DNA of 64,000 nucleotides from Cryptomeria japonica (taxonomy: Eukaryota > Streptophyta > Pinopsida > Cupressales > Cupressaceae): the NCBI RefSeq assembly GCF_030272615.1, contig NC_081414.1, positions 825,078,396 through 825,142,395 on the forward strand, written 5' to 3'. Shown in pieces: positions 20,101 to 29,477 of the stretch. Below the pieces are notes generated by a model. That model was given only the letters and a program-made list of their open reading frames with translations, was not told where the DNA came from and made no database searches. The position numbers and the translations under genes were made by a program. Each line of letters starts with the position of its first letter. Within the stretch, counting starts at the first letter, position 1.

Positions 20101-22060
20101 GTGTTAAGAAGACGTCCGTGCTGGTTAGGAAGTCTAGAATGTGCTTGTCATCTTCGAACACTTGGAAATTGGTAATATTGTCTGGGACTGAAGGGACTGA
20201 TATTAACTCGATGGTAAACTTCTTTAATCCTTCCATCGCTAATGGAATCAATGAGCTCGCGGCCTGTGCAAGTGAATTGGCCACTTGATTCTGATGTCTA
20301 TAAATTGAATTGATATTGAAAGCTTCAAAACTTTCAATTAAATCCCAGACTCGATTCCTGTACTTGGTTAATCTTTTATCATGGCACACGTATTGCTTCC
20401 TGATTTGCCTTATTGCAATTTCTGAGTCTCCATATACTTGCAGTATCTTCACCCCCTTTTGGATGGCTAACAGTAATCCATGAACTAAAGATTCATATTC
20501 TGCTACGTTGTTGGTGCAAGGGAACTGCAATCTGTGAGCGGCAAGGTATGTTTCTCCCTTAGGACTAATCAATTCATATCCAGCTCCGGATCCTTGTTTG
20601 GACTTAGATCCGTCGAACCTTAATGTCCATATCTGATTTTCTTGTTTTTCTATTTCTGGACTTTCATGACTTTCATTTGTTGTATCGGACGAAACTTCAT
20701 CTTCCACAGAACTCTCGATGTCTGTAGAGCTTTCATTCTCTGAATCTTGAGTTTCTTCTATAATTAGTGTCTGCGGGACTCTTTTGTTTACTTGCTCCAA
20801 TGCGGTCTGGCATAAAGCACAAGATAATTCTGAGTGGACGGCATTGTGAATTCTACACCAATTCGGAAGAAGCAAATCTCGGACGGATGCTAGATTGCCA
20901 ACTTGCACACTTTGCTGGATGTTTCTTTGTACGAACCTTCTGAAGTTTTCAAACATCCCTTCGTCCTCTTGGTCGGATCCTTGATCGCTTTCAATGACGA
21001 TCTCAGTTGACTCTATGACTTCTTGCTGAATATTTTCATCTTGTATATCTTGTATCATCAAGATTTCCTCCACTTTGGGCTTGTATGTTCCTAGGTCGGA
21101 CTCTAGAAATAGGACTTCATTGTCTTCCCCATATTCAGTTATCATCAACCTCAACCTTGGGGTACTATCAATTTTAATCTGGTTCGGGACTCCTCTCCAT
21201 GGTAGCCACATGTGTGCGAAATCGGTCGATACATATCCATTCAATTTTCGGGACCAATCTCGACTTAGGAGCATTCCATATGAATCTGGAATATCCACTA
21301 CTGATATATCTATAAAATTCTGGACCCTTGGGTCTGCGGCCAATTGCATATGAATGTTGTTCAATTCTCCCATGACTAGAACTTCTGTCTTGTCAAGCTG
21401 AGTGACTTTTCTCTTGGTAGGTGCGGGAGTTATTCCAAGCCTTTGACAAACAGCCAGGGGCATGACATTGCTTGAGGCTCCGGAATCATAAAGGCAATTG
21501 TGTAATAGTTTTCCAAATATTCTGACTGATAGTAGGAATGGGGCCGGTTCGTCCTTTCCTTGAGAAGGCACTGAATTTTCTTCACTTGATTCTTGATGTT
21601 TGACTTGATTTATCTTTGAGTGATCTTCCTTTGCTGGGCTCTCTTCTTTCGAGTGACTGGCTTGGCTTGTAGATTTTCCTTTTTTAACCACATCTTTCTT
21701 GATTGCGACTTCCTTTTCGGGCAGAACCAAGTTAGTGGTGAGGTTCTCTTTGACTGTAGGCTGAGCTTTCTTGGTCTCGCCTCTTTTGAGTAATACTTTT
21801 CCTTCCAACATATCTTCCTTTTTAGCTGGGAAGGTTATAGTTTGAACCATGCACTCATTTTGTTCGGGTTGTTCTTGAGAATCGGCCTCCTCTTGAGTCA
21901 TATTGATAGTGGCTTGAACATTTGACCTTGTTGCACTAGGCTCACTCAAACTGTTGATCACCGCCTCTTTAATTTCTGACACCTTAAGCAATTCATAGAG
22001 TGGCAGACTTACCTTGACTTTCTTAAGTTCATCCAATACCAAGGTGGCCAATCTTTTCAT
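17177..22060 (-). CDS. pol: Pol polyprotein: protease, RNase H, reverse transcriptase, RNase H, integrase
   Basis: 1,627 aa from an ATG at 22060. The same frame is open upstream to the gag stop at 22247, so Pol may be made by readthrough. Domains: retropepsin-like protease (active site DSGA 192-195); CHHC finger (C402, H405, H409, C414); RNase H of the Tat archaeal-like type (about 476-605; D483, E521, D545, with N595 where the fourth acidic residue is expected); reverse transcriptase (about 785-990; LDGYSGYNQ with D865, YMDD 927-930); gypsy RNase H (about 1070-1190; D1079, E1116, D1144, Q1187 in the fourth position); integrase with HHCC zinc finger (H1276, H1283, C1314, C1317), catalytic D1346, D1407 and E1443 (35 residues between the last two) and a GPY/F module (WKGPY, about 1587). 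No chromodomain. The open frame and intact RT and integrase motifs suggest recent activity. Confidence 0.95.
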   Translation of the reverse strand: MKRLATLVLDELKKVKVSLPLYELLKVSEIKEAVINSLSEPSATRSNVQATINMTQEEADSQEQPEQNECMVQTITFPAKKEDMLEGKVLLKRGETKKAQPTVKENLTTNLVLPEKEVAIKKDVVKKGKSTSQASHSKEESPAKEDHSKINQVKHQESSEENSVPSQGKDEPAPFLLSVRIFGKLLHNCLYDSGASSNVMPLAVCQRLGITPAPTKRKVTQLDKTEVLVMGELNNIHMQLAADPRVQNFIDISVVDIPDSYGMLLSRDWSRKLNGYVSTDFAHMWLPWRGVPNQIKIDSTPRLRLMITEYGEDNEVLFLESDLGTYKPKVEEILMIQDIQDENIQQEVIESTEIVIESDQGSDQEDEGMFENFRRFVQRNIQQSVQVGNLASVRDLLLPNWCRIHNAVHSELSCALCQTALEQVNKRVPQTLIIEETQDSENESSTDIESSVEDEVSSDTTNESHESPEIEKQENQIWTLRFDGSKSKQGSGAGYELISPKGETYLAAHRLQFPCTNNVAEYESLVHGLLLAIQKGVKILQVYGDSEIAIRQIRKQYVCHDKRLTKYRNRVWDLIESFEAFNINSIYRHQNQVANSLAQAASSLIPLAMEGLKKFTIELISVPSVPDNITNFQVFEDDKHILDFLTSTDVFLTQIIDEDEVGEAEFDAEGVLNLKTNTIPKGMVELERIFDPDKLKEKKNHSVEGNMCDAINLGDETQVKNVFIGKSCTATEKDGILKNMRDFPDVIAWSYEDLKTYDTAIITHTIPLKPGSKPFRQRQRPVNPLLEPLIYQEVKKLLTAKIIFPVRHSTWVANLVPVRKKNGEIRLCVNFRNLNRASEKDNYPLPSLDEVLQIVNGSQMMSFLDGYSGYNQVLVEPEDRLKTAFTTKWGTFAYKRMPFGLINAGATFQRAMDIAFRDLIGKSIIIYMDDITVFSRQREDHVDDLRRVFQRCRRYGVSLNPKKCIFGVTEGKLLGHVISEKGISIDPERVKAISTINLPASKKELKSFFGKINFVRKFITGFAEIVRPLNEMLKKDAKVEWTPQARRAFEEIKTAIMEAPVLISPDYLKPFYLYSFASDYTCAAILTQRSEERDENPIAFMSTPLKDAELRYPNVEKQAYALVKAVKKFRHYLLRAKIYAIVPDAAVKTLLMQNELGERRGKWVAIIQEFDIEIQPMKLVRGQALAQTLAIDGPGLVQQIYELEDVTPDEWYKDIVTYLLNHRCPAHMTPTQKRALRLKCQHYMLQGSVLYRKNYEGVYLRCVGKDEAKQIIEHFHSKFGTGHGANLATAHQILRAGYYWPTLFKDTFNHIKTCHTCQVAAIRERNPAMPLNPVTEARPFAKWGMDFIGVINPASSAQHKYIITATDYCTRWSEAQALKVCSTEVVIKFLEENIITRFGCPYALVCDNGSAFTSLRFSNWAFEYGVTLKFSSNYYPQGNGLAESTNKNLLSVIKKLLERSPREWHTQLRFALWADRIRTKNALGISPYFLVYGQDPVFPMQLRIPTLRFIQEYMEDTDAVQARLTQLMNLEEKRDQALENFAKHQGVVKRWFDRQARVKAFRISDLVLYWDKAHEKRGEHDKFDKLWKGPYQISEILGENAFRLQTLTGEDIPLPVNGRYLKHYFQS

Positions 22061-22246
22061 TTCATTTCCCGCGGGAGGTGAAATGTTCCTTTGTCTGTAT
22101 TCTTGAGTGTTCTGCGGATATTCTGGAACGTTACTAGCTTGGGGATCCGGTGGAGTTGAGAAATTGTTTGGAGGGATCGACGTTGTTAGAGGTTCAGGAC
22201 TTCTCTGATTCCTGTGATAAACTCTTTGGTTGACTCCTCCTGACGA

Positions 22247-24076
22247 TTAGTGAAACACTTCCTTTATTCCCTCTACTAGGACACTGTCGTTTAATGGTGG
22301 GAAATAGTATTCTGAATCCTCTACAGGTCCATTTGCAGATGCTGGCGGAAACTGAGATCCTGGTGGTACCATCGGTCCATTGGCCGATTCTGGAGGAAAT
22401 CTCCCATTTTGTACTTGACTAATTTCTTCTTGTGAATATCTGCAGGTTTCAACGATCATGGCTTGACCATACTGCGTGGTTGGAACAATTTCGTACCCTG
22501 TGGTGGGAGCATTTTCAGGTGGATTGGTAGTACGCATCTCTTGTTGGAAAATGTCGGCCGCAATTTTGAACTCAGGACACTGCAACTCGGAATGTTGGTT
22601 CGTGTTGTGGAGTCTGCACCAACTAGACAGGGCTGCTTCGGCTAAAAACACTTTGCTTGAAGAGGGGTTCTCTTGACTTTGCGCATTTGGTGGATTGTCC
22701 AAGGGCGTCACCACATTTCCATTGTTTGGAGCCGTGTTCCATGGTCTTCTTTGGAAACCTTGATTGTTATTTCCTTGATAATTGTTTCTAAATCCTTGAT
22801 TATTATTCCCTTGGAAATTTTGGTTGTGATTGATTCTTTGCATGCTTTGGAGTTGATTATTCTGGTTCCTCAAATGAGTGACCTCAGTTGATAACCTCTT
22901 GACTTGTTCAATTAGCTCTTTCATTTCGTCTTTCTCTTCTTGTGTCCTTGACGAATTTGTAGCATTTTGCAGGTACACAGGTTGAGCGGGTGGGGCTTGA
23001 GAAATTGGAGCTCCTGGGTGAAGGACCAACTGATTCGCCGGCTGTACGCTTGGATAGGTCGCTTGCGGAATTGGATTCATGACTGGAGTTTGGTTGGCCA
23101 AAGCCGTGCCAACTGCTTGCATCTGGTTCGGTGCTGCGACGGGTCCCATATGTAGTAGTGGTCCAGTGATGTTTTGTCCCATGTGCTTACTCACTTCAAT
23201 GGCTCTTGTATAGGCCGCATTTAGATCATTCGGAGTCGGATGTGTCCTCACGAACATAGCTGTGAGATGATCTAAGGCTCCATAGTAAATTTCCCTTGGA
23301 TCTGCAATAAGATAAGGAGGACGTAACATTGTGTATGCTCGGTGAAATCTGTCGTTAAAGGAAGTAATAGGTTCATGTTCTCTCCTTCGTACTTCAACAA
23401 ACTGTCTATATAACTCTGCTGGTGTAGTTGGGATGCCAAATTTAGCAATGAATGCGTCTTTCATCGCGTCCCAAGTCCTGATAGACCCTGTGGGCAAATG
23501 AATAAACCAAAAGTATGCCTCTTCTCCCAATGAGTAGGGAAAAAGCCTACATGCCACGTCCCCATATTCAATTTGTCTGTTACGAAGAAGGCCCTCGAAC
23601 ATCTTGATGTGATCTTCTGCCGTGCGATGGAAATCACTAACATTGAACTTGGAACAAAAGTGTTCGGGATTCTTCGGCATATCATGATAAACTGCAAATT
23701 CCAATGGTGATGGATTATTGACTAGCCACGTCGCACCATTAAGTACATGAGGAGGAGGAGGTGGAGGTGGAGCACGATGTGCCATTGTACGGTTTGAAGC
23801 TGAACTTGATGAGCTAGCTTGGTTCTTTGTTTGTGAAATCGCCTGGATACTAGATTGGATCGCTGCTTGGACTTGTTCTTGAAGAACTTGTGATGACTCA
23901 GGAGATCCTTCCAATCTTAGTTCGAACTCTTTGGGAGTGTCCTCTCTCTTAACTCGCTTTGCTTTGGAAGTAAACTGAAGTTCACTTAGATCCTTGATGC
24001 CTGGTGTGGACCTCAACAACCTTTGATGTTTCTCGGGCGAGAAAGAACCAATGCGATCCAGCGTGAAGTCTTGCAA
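22247..24076 (-). CDS. gag: Gag polyprotein, main part
   Basis: About 609 codons in the same frame as pol, from which a TAA at 22249-22247 and 62 open codons separate it. No ATG opens it: the frame follows a TAA at 24082-24080, and the first Met is residue 98 (MAHRAPPPP). Features: Ser-rich stretch (88-94), polyproline (103-109), retrotransposon Gag capsid-like domain (about 120-290, with FPYSLGEEAYFWF and FNDRFHRAY motifs), coiled coil (378-412), N/Q/G-rich repeats (418-443), a CHHC zinc knuckle (C487, H490, H495, C500, spacing 2-4-4) typical of plant Tat-type Gag, and a C-terminal FPPxSANGP duplication (560-585). Its role would be to form the particle and bind RNA. Confidence 0.9.
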   Translation of the reverse strand: MQDFTLDRIGSFSPEKHQRLLRSTPGIKDLSELQFTSKAKRVKREDTPKEFELRLEGSPESSQVLQEQVQAAIQSSIQAISQTKNQASSSSSASNRTMAHRAPPPPPPPHVLNGATWLVNNPSPLEFAVYHDMPKNPEHFCSKFNVSDFHRTAEDHIKMFEGLLRNRQIEYGDVACRLFPYSLGEEAYFWFIHLPTGSIRTWDAMKDAFIAKFGIPTTPAELYRQFVEVRRREHEPITSFNDRFHRAYTMLRPPYLIADPREIYYGALDHLTAMFVRTHPTPNDLNAAYTRAIEVSKHMGQNITGPLLHMGPVAAPNQMQAVGTALANQTPVMNPIPQATYPSVQPANQLVLHPGAPISQAPPAQPVYLQNATNSSRTQEEKDEMKELIEQVKRLSTEVTHLRNQNNQLQSMQRINHNQNFQGNNNQGFRNNYQGNNNQGFQRRPWNTAPNNGNVVTPLDNPPNAQSQENPSSSKVFLAEAALSSWCRLHNTNQHSELQCPEFKIAADIFQQEMRTTNPPENAPTTGYEIVPTTQYGQAMIVETCRYSQEEISQVQNGRFPPESANGPMVPPGSQFPPASANGPVEDSEYYFPPLNDSVLVEGIKEVFH

Positions 24077-24079
24077 GGA

Positions 24080-24307
24080 TTATTGTGGGTTCCTTTGGTT
24101 GTGAAGATTTCGAGCTATGACCCTTTGATGTTCTTCGGCTCTATCTTCCTCTTGCTCTAAGATGATTCTGACTCTGTTATATTCGACTTGACTTCTCCTT
24201 GCGTTCCAAGCTACTTGATTCAATTCGGAAATGATGTCTTCTTGGGTATTGCCTATTTGCAAATTGGGTTGCACCACTTGATTCAGTCCTTCATTCGGCA
24301 ACACCAT
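24080..24307 (-). CDS. gag: Gag N-terminal segment, ended by an in-frame TAA
   Basis: 75 codons starting at the first ATG after the primer-binding site (74-nt leader). It contains a helical, Glu/Arg-rich stretch (QVEYNRVRIILEQEEDRAEE) and ends at TAA (24082-24080). The frame continues directly into the rest of gag, so this is one reading frame with a single stop. Either the stop is a nonsense mutation carried by all units, or it is bypassed, or the main Gag starts downstream. Confidence 0.65.
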   Translation of the reverse strand: MVLPNEGLNQVVQPNLQIGNTQEDIISELNQVAWNARRSQVEYNRVRIILEQEEDRAEEHQRVIARNLHNQRNPQ

Positions 24308-24381
24308 CGTACTTCATGATCATGTTTGCAATGTATTTCTCTTTTCAAAATCTTCAGACTTCGAACTTTGAAACTAAAGAG

Positions 24382-24398
24382 CCCTCCTTCTAGCGCCA
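24382..24398 (-). other. Primer-binding site, tRNA-Asn type
   Basis: Minus strand TGGCGCTAGAAGGAGGG, four bases (GAAT) after the end of the 5' LTR. From memory it is complementary to the 3' end of plant tRNA-Asn(GUU), whose acceptor ends ...CCCTCCTTCTAGCG plus CCA. It fixes both the element orientation and the LTR edge. Confidence 0.8.
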
Positions 24399-24402
24399 AT
24401 TC

Positions 24403-25479
24403 TGTTGACATGTATTTTGTACACAATCATACACAGAATAAAATACCGACAGGCATCTTATCCTCTCTTGAGAAAATAGTCTCTAACTGCTGAAGATCTG
24501 CAAAAAGGATCAGTTAGATGGACTCCAAGGTTCTTTTAGTGGGGTCTCCACGTGTGGACAAGCTTTTTTAGTGGTATGATGTGATTTGCTGTTTCCTCCA
24601 AGGCGTCTTACGGATTCAAAAGTTCGAAGATTTTACTAAACTAAAAGGAACTTTCAAAAAAATGGAAAAAGGACAGGGTTTAAGTAAGTCTAATCTAGCC
24701 TAACCCTATGAACGACTTAGCATGAATGAGATTTGGCAAGACTCAACCAACTTCAATTTTGCCATAAGATAACAACTCAATTGAAATTAGTGCGATCTTC
24801 TAAGGTAATAATGGTATTCAATGCATCAAAGACCAAGGACACTACTACGAAGGTACATATCCTAGATGCGAAAATGCTTGAAGGTTAAGGACTCAAAATG
24901 TTTTCCAGTCGACCACGCAAGGCGTTCCTACAATCAGCAAGAAGCTAGTGGTTTGGATAGCGAATCCTACCAAATATCGAATCTCACACTTAGTCTTTCA
25001 AATTAACAAACTACTTTGATTGAGCGTGATTCAAGTACATCCAACAACCATGAAGATAACTTAAGAAATTTGCAACAAAACACCATAACTTCAATATTTT
25101 ATTGATTTCCAAGTCATCATATACAACAATTGCTTGAATTTCTCTCTTCAAGACTCAATCTTGCTACAAAATAAAAATTGCTTCTAACTCTAATCTCTCT
25201 ATTACATCAACTATTATCTCTCACACTTATTCACTATTTTTCTATTATCAAATGAAATGGAAAATGGGGGTATAAATAGCATCCCCAGTTACAATGAAAG
25301 GTCCAGATTGAAAATAAATCAATGGACAAGATCATGACACCTAAACCCTAATTAGGGTTTGTTACAAATGACCTCCTTTTTACTGAACAACATTAAATAC
25401 ATAGCCAAATATTAAATTTGGCACAAAAATCTAGGAGGTATCAACCAATGAGAAATAAGATGTCATGTCATCTGTAACA
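24403..25479 (-). repeat. Shared LTR between units 1 and 2
   Basis: Acts as the 5' LTR of unit 1 (PBS at 24398-24382) and the 3' LTR of unit 2 (accessory ORF ending at 25463). It ends ATGTCAACA on the minus strand. Confidence 0.85.
25343..25360. promoter_or_regulatory. Palindromic double telo-box, unit 2 LTR
   Basis: Perfect 18-bp palindrome in U3, as in the other LTRs. Confidence 0.7.
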
Positions 25480-28400
25480 ACCTTTCATCTAGAATCTTAT
25501 TCCCTTTCCAATTCTCTTTCTTAGCATATGCAATGAATTTTGTCACGATTCCTTCGATTTCTGTGCTTGGAATCTCGGGAAGATTCTTGATACTCTCTTC
25601 TAAGTGGATAACCTGATCAAATGCATCTAGAAGAGCTGTGTCCCAAGTAGGTTCAAGTTCTTTTGTTCTATCAATCAGGAGCATGGTGGCATACATTTGA
25701 TCATACTGCTCATCTGTAACATCTGCGTCCTTGCGAAAGATGATCTTGATTCTATCCTCAAATTCTTGTAAATCCACATCTGTCTCGACCTCGATCCTTC
25801 TGCCAAGAATGGTACGAAGTACCTCAAATACTTTGTCCTGGATCGGATTGATCACCTCCTCAACTTGACCACATCTAACACTGATGTCCTCAAAGAGAAC
25901 ACTCTTTATATGGAGTAAGGTTGACCACTGAAACAAACTGTGAGAATCACCTTCTAAGATCCTCTCTTGTGCTAAAATTCTTCTGGATGTGTGTCTTATA
26001 ACTTTCAAGACAGGGATGACAACGTCCTTGGTATGAGCAAATGCAGCTACTGTTGCCATCAATCTGTGAATAATCTCAAGAACTTGGATAGCCTGATGGG
26101 TGATCTTCGACATCCTTGTAACAAACTCAATGGCCACCGTGTGAGATCTATCCATCCAACTACATGTACGCTGGACCAGGTTCCTGAATCTTTCTGCTTC
26201 ATTGATTGATTGAAGGGGCAATGCCTGCAATGGTGATCTAACTGGATCCTGACGTCCCAAAGGTTCATTGATGTGACTGAAATATGTCCTCCATGCACCG
26301 ACCTCTTTCTCAAGCTTTCTATTCTTTTCTACTTCTTCTCTAAACTTGTCCTTCAATGCCTCAAATGTGTCGGTGGCATCATCTAAAGTCTGCTCTACTG
26401 TGGATGGTCCTAACTCAATAGTCTGTATATGGTAGTCTTCTGCTAGGATCTCACCCTCATATTTGTCTGCTGCCGGTGTAGCTATCTGCAGTTTTCTAGA
26501 TCCAGTCTCATCTCGAATCATCTTGGACATCTTTGTAGCCTTCTTTTTCTCTGTTGTCATATGTGAACGTCCCACGAGGCTCTCTAAATCAATTGCACTG
26601 TCCTCGTCCTCAATTACGATCACCTTAGTCAATCTTTCCTTCAACCAATCTGGGATATTCGATCTTGTCTCTTGAACTTGAATCTCTTTATGTACTATTT
26701 CTTCTTGTCTGGGAGGAGATGTTACTTCATTATCATTATCTAAATCATAGTCTTGGAGAGATCCATCGGATGAAACATGCTGTACCTGTTCTTCCTCCTG
26801 CCTATCATTCTGTACCATCGATTCCATGGACTCTTCCACTCGAACTGTTCTATCCTCTGGCCTGGAAGAAGTACCTGGTGTTTGATCTTTGTTGGCACCT
26901 TGCTTTTTCTTGGAAGGCTCTTTCTTTTCTGATCTTTCCTTTCTCTTTGAACCTCTCGAATGGAGATTGCCCTCACTGGCACATCGAAGGTTACCCTCAC
27001 CTGAATTCCTAGGATTAGGATTGCCTTCACTAACACTGGCTCCACCTTCGGCTGGTTTCTCTTCCAAAGTAAAAGACATAGCTATGCCTTGTTCCCCCAA
27101 CTTCTGATGCTGAACGTCTACCCATCTGCGAGTACAAGACAAGACTGGTGCCATCAAATCATCTAAATCCACGGCCTCGGGCTCATTCCAATTCAAACTT
27201 ATTGTCTTGCTTTCTCTATCATATGAAGATTGGATGTGCCTGCCGTTGTCCTGAGCTTGGTCGGCTACTCTGTAAATCTTACATTTCCTGATGAAATCCA
27301 AAGGCAATCTAGAATGTATTTTTCGTTTCACTTCGAGATCATCTAGGAGATTCATCATAAAATCTTCAATTTGGTACTCATGTCTAAATCTTCTACCGAC
27401 CGTCTCCTCTAAGTGTCCATGTGGATCAAAACTATTCCTCCAAGCAAAAGATGAAAAAGGATACAAGGCTAACTCCTTCTCTGCGTCATCCATGGCTAAG
27501 ACATTAGGACATACCTCAACTGAATTACCCAAAATAATAGGTACCTGAACTCCATTCTGATGTCTGTGTCTGAATGCCTTCACATATGCTGCCAACTGCC
27601 TTGTTACTTCAAGTAACACAATTCTATCTGTCGGGTACCTCGGCAACATGTATGGAGGTAAAGGACATCCATGCACTCTAATGTAAGTGAACTTGGGAAA
27701 CTGAATGAACCAAGCACCGTACCTCTTGATGAATTCCTGGGCATCCTGAGATAATCTGTTGTGAATCCCTCCTTGCAACGTCCTTGTGATGTTCATCGTG
27801 AAAGTATCATTGATTAACTTGTAGTTCTTCCCTGGTGGATGATGCAAGTAGGTATAGGATTCACAAACTCTGACCTCGCCGGGTCCTCTTCCAATCACTC
27901 CTCTGTGAGGTAGTCCTGCGTACTCAACGCTCCTGATTAAGGCATAGATGACGTATGAACTCATGTGGAAGGACTTAGTAGCCCTGAGTCTTCTCAACTG
28001 TACGTCCAAGCAATGGCTAATTATCCTAGCCCAATGTATTGTACCCTTTCCTTGAACAATCACCTGGATGAAGTAAAACATCCATTTCTCAAAATAGAAG
28101 GCATGAGGTGCTCCTGTAACTCTGTTGAGCATGGTAATCAAATCTCTGTACTCCTCTTGGAAATCAATCCTGTGTGGTGTGTTCGGTACTTTGCTCAGAC
28201 GGGGACGACTCTTAAGTAGCCAGTTCTTGTTGATTATGCTTAGGCAAGCATCTGGATCATCATCATACACTGATCTGGCTCCTTCAATGCTCTTGTATAT
28301 CATGTCCCTGTGCTCTGGAAGATGGAAGGCTTCACTTATGGCTTCCTCTGAAAGGTACGCCAAAGTGTTTCCCTCATTGGACACAATTGTCCTGGACTGT

Positions 28401-28684
28401 GGATTGTAATGACGGGCACACTCGATCATTAACTCGTGGCACTGAATGGCTGGAGGAAAACCGGCCGCCTTAATGATGCCACTCTCTATTATTCTCCGGG
28501 CGACAGGTGATGGCTTGCCGATGTAAGGGACCTCCCGGAACTTCTTTGTGCTAAAGTTCCCCAAGTTGGTATCTCCAATGTTGCTCCACTTGGACACGAT
28601 CTTGGTCTCCACTTCTTCGGTCTTCTGATCCTCTTTCATGAGAGTCGAGCGACTGGTGGATGCTCCCGCCTTTGGGGTCGCCAT
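25463..28684 (-). CDS. Accessory protein, unit 2 copy (1,073 aa)
   Basis: Intact from the ATG at 28684. It differs from unit 1 by one residue seen: Lys for Arg at position 978 of the frame opened at 28765, from a single base change at 25833. Domain layout as in unit 1: globular N-terminal part, basic nuclear-signal-like stretch, acidic region, coiled coil and helical C-terminus, with no membrane segment. Function unknown. Confidence 0.8.
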   Translation of the reverse strand: MATPKAGASTSRSTLMKEDQKTEEVETKIVSKWSNIGDTNLGNFSTKKFREVPYIGKPSPVARRIIESGIIKAAGFPPAIQCHELMIECARHYNPQSRTIVSNEGNTLAYLSEEAISEAFHLPEHRDMIYKSIEGARSVYDDDPDACLSIINKNWLLKSRPRLSKVPNTPHRIDFQEEYRDLITMLNRVTGAPHAFYFEKWMFYFIQVIVQGKGTIHWARIISHCLDVQLRRLRATKSFHMSSYVIYALIRSVEYAGLPHRGVIGRGPGEVRVCESYTYLHHPPGKNYKLINDTFTMNITRTLQGGIHNRLSQDAQEFIKRYGAWFIQFPKFTYIRVHGCPLPPYMLPRYPTDRIVLLEVTRQLAAYVKAFRHRHQNGVQVPIILGNSVEVCPNVLAMDDAEKELALYPFSSFAWRNSFDPHGHLEETVGRRFRHEYQIEDFMMNLLDDLEVKRKIHSRLPLDFIRKCKIYRVADQAQDNGRHIQSSYDRESKTISLNWNEPEAVDLDDLMAPVLSCTRRWVDVQHQKLGEQGIAMSFTLEEKPAEGGASVSEGNPNPRNSGEGNLRCASEGNLHSRGSKRKERSEKKEPSKKKQGANKDQTPGTSSRPEDRTVRVEESMESMVQNDRQEEEQVQHVSSDGSLQDYDLDNDNEVTSPPRQEEIVHKEIQVQETRSNIPDWLKERLTKVIVIEDEDSAIDLESLVGRSHMTTEKKKATKMSKMIRDETGSRKLQIATPAADKYEGEILAEDYHIQTIELGPSTVEQTLDDATDTFEALKDKFREEVEKNRKLEKEVGAWRTYFSHINEPLGRQDPVRSPLQALPLQSINEAERFRNLVQRTCSWMDRSHTVAIEFVTRMSKITHQAIQVLEIIHRLMATVAAFAHTKDVVIPVLKVIRHTSRRILAQERILEGDSHSLFQWSTLLHIKSVLFEDISVRCGQVEEVINPIQDKVFEVLRTILGRRIEVETDVDLQEFEDRIKIIFRKDADVTDEQYDQMYATMLLIDRTKELEPTWDTALLDAFDQVIHLEESIKNLPEIPSTEIEGIVTKFIAYAKKENWKGNKILDERLLQMT

Positions 28685-28686
28685 AC

Positions 28687-28891
28687 CTACACAACATTTC
28701 ATTATAAGAAATAGATTTTGCAATAAATAACGTAAATAAGAGAGATAAATTTTAGGAAACCTCATGATAAGTCTCTAGAGTTATCATTTCCTAAAATACA
28801 ACGATTGAGCTAAGAGATATTCAAGAATCAAAATTTCAAAATTTGAAATATGACGATGAATGAATAAAGCAATAACAATAAATCGCCATAC
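28687..28891 (-). other. Predicted leader intron, unit 2
   Basis: Same GT/AG sites and flanking AGGTATGGCGA repeats as in unit 1. Confidence 0.65.
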
Positions 28892-29477
28892 CTCGATAGA
28901 GAGCTAACTCTAGAATGCAAAAACAAAATTTGCCTAGGCAAAATTTGAGGTATAAAGTAATCTTCAATATGATCTCCTCAAAATTGACTTCGCCACCTCT
29001 GGAGAGAACGTGATCTTCAATTATCGCCTTGGTCCTTGGTCTCGAATGGATCTTCAAATTCGCACTTTGGCGTGGTCTCCAAGTCCTTAGCAAATTCGCC
29101 TTAATGTATCCTCAAGCTCGCACTTGGTGTGGTCTTCAAATTCGCACCACCTTTTGATTGCTTACGCCACCTTGGATGGAATTCGCACCTCTTCAAACAC
29201 ACTTCGCACTCCACACAAGATGATACTAGCGCCACCTTTGGTTTGAAATCGCACCACCTTTTGATAACTTAGCGCGCCACCCTTGGATGAATGAAACTCG
29301 CACTATATTCGCCTCTTCTCAATTCGCATGAAGGAAGGTAAAATAATGATGTAGAAAATGAAATCTCTCACCCCTTATATATAGCGCGTTCATCCTTCAC
29401 CCCTTAGGCCGACTTGATAAAATATAACAATTTCAAACGATTTTTAAATGATTTTTAAATTAAATAACAAGGCCGAC
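28892..29477 (-). promoter_or_regulatory. Internal promoter and leader exon, unit 2
   Basis: Two GTCGGCC boxes, a TATATATAAG box (about 29383-29375) and a GTGCGA-rich leader, identical to unit 1. Confidence 0.6.

Larger units (their letters stand above)
8384..24402 (-). mobile_element. Array unit 1 (complete)
   Basis: Outermost left unit. It contains an LTR, accessory ORF, leader intron, internal promoter, hairpin array, pol, gag and primer-binding site, all on the minus strand. Its 3' LTR is the terminal LTR of the array. Its 5' LTR is the shared LTR at 24403-25479. Confidence 0.9.
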
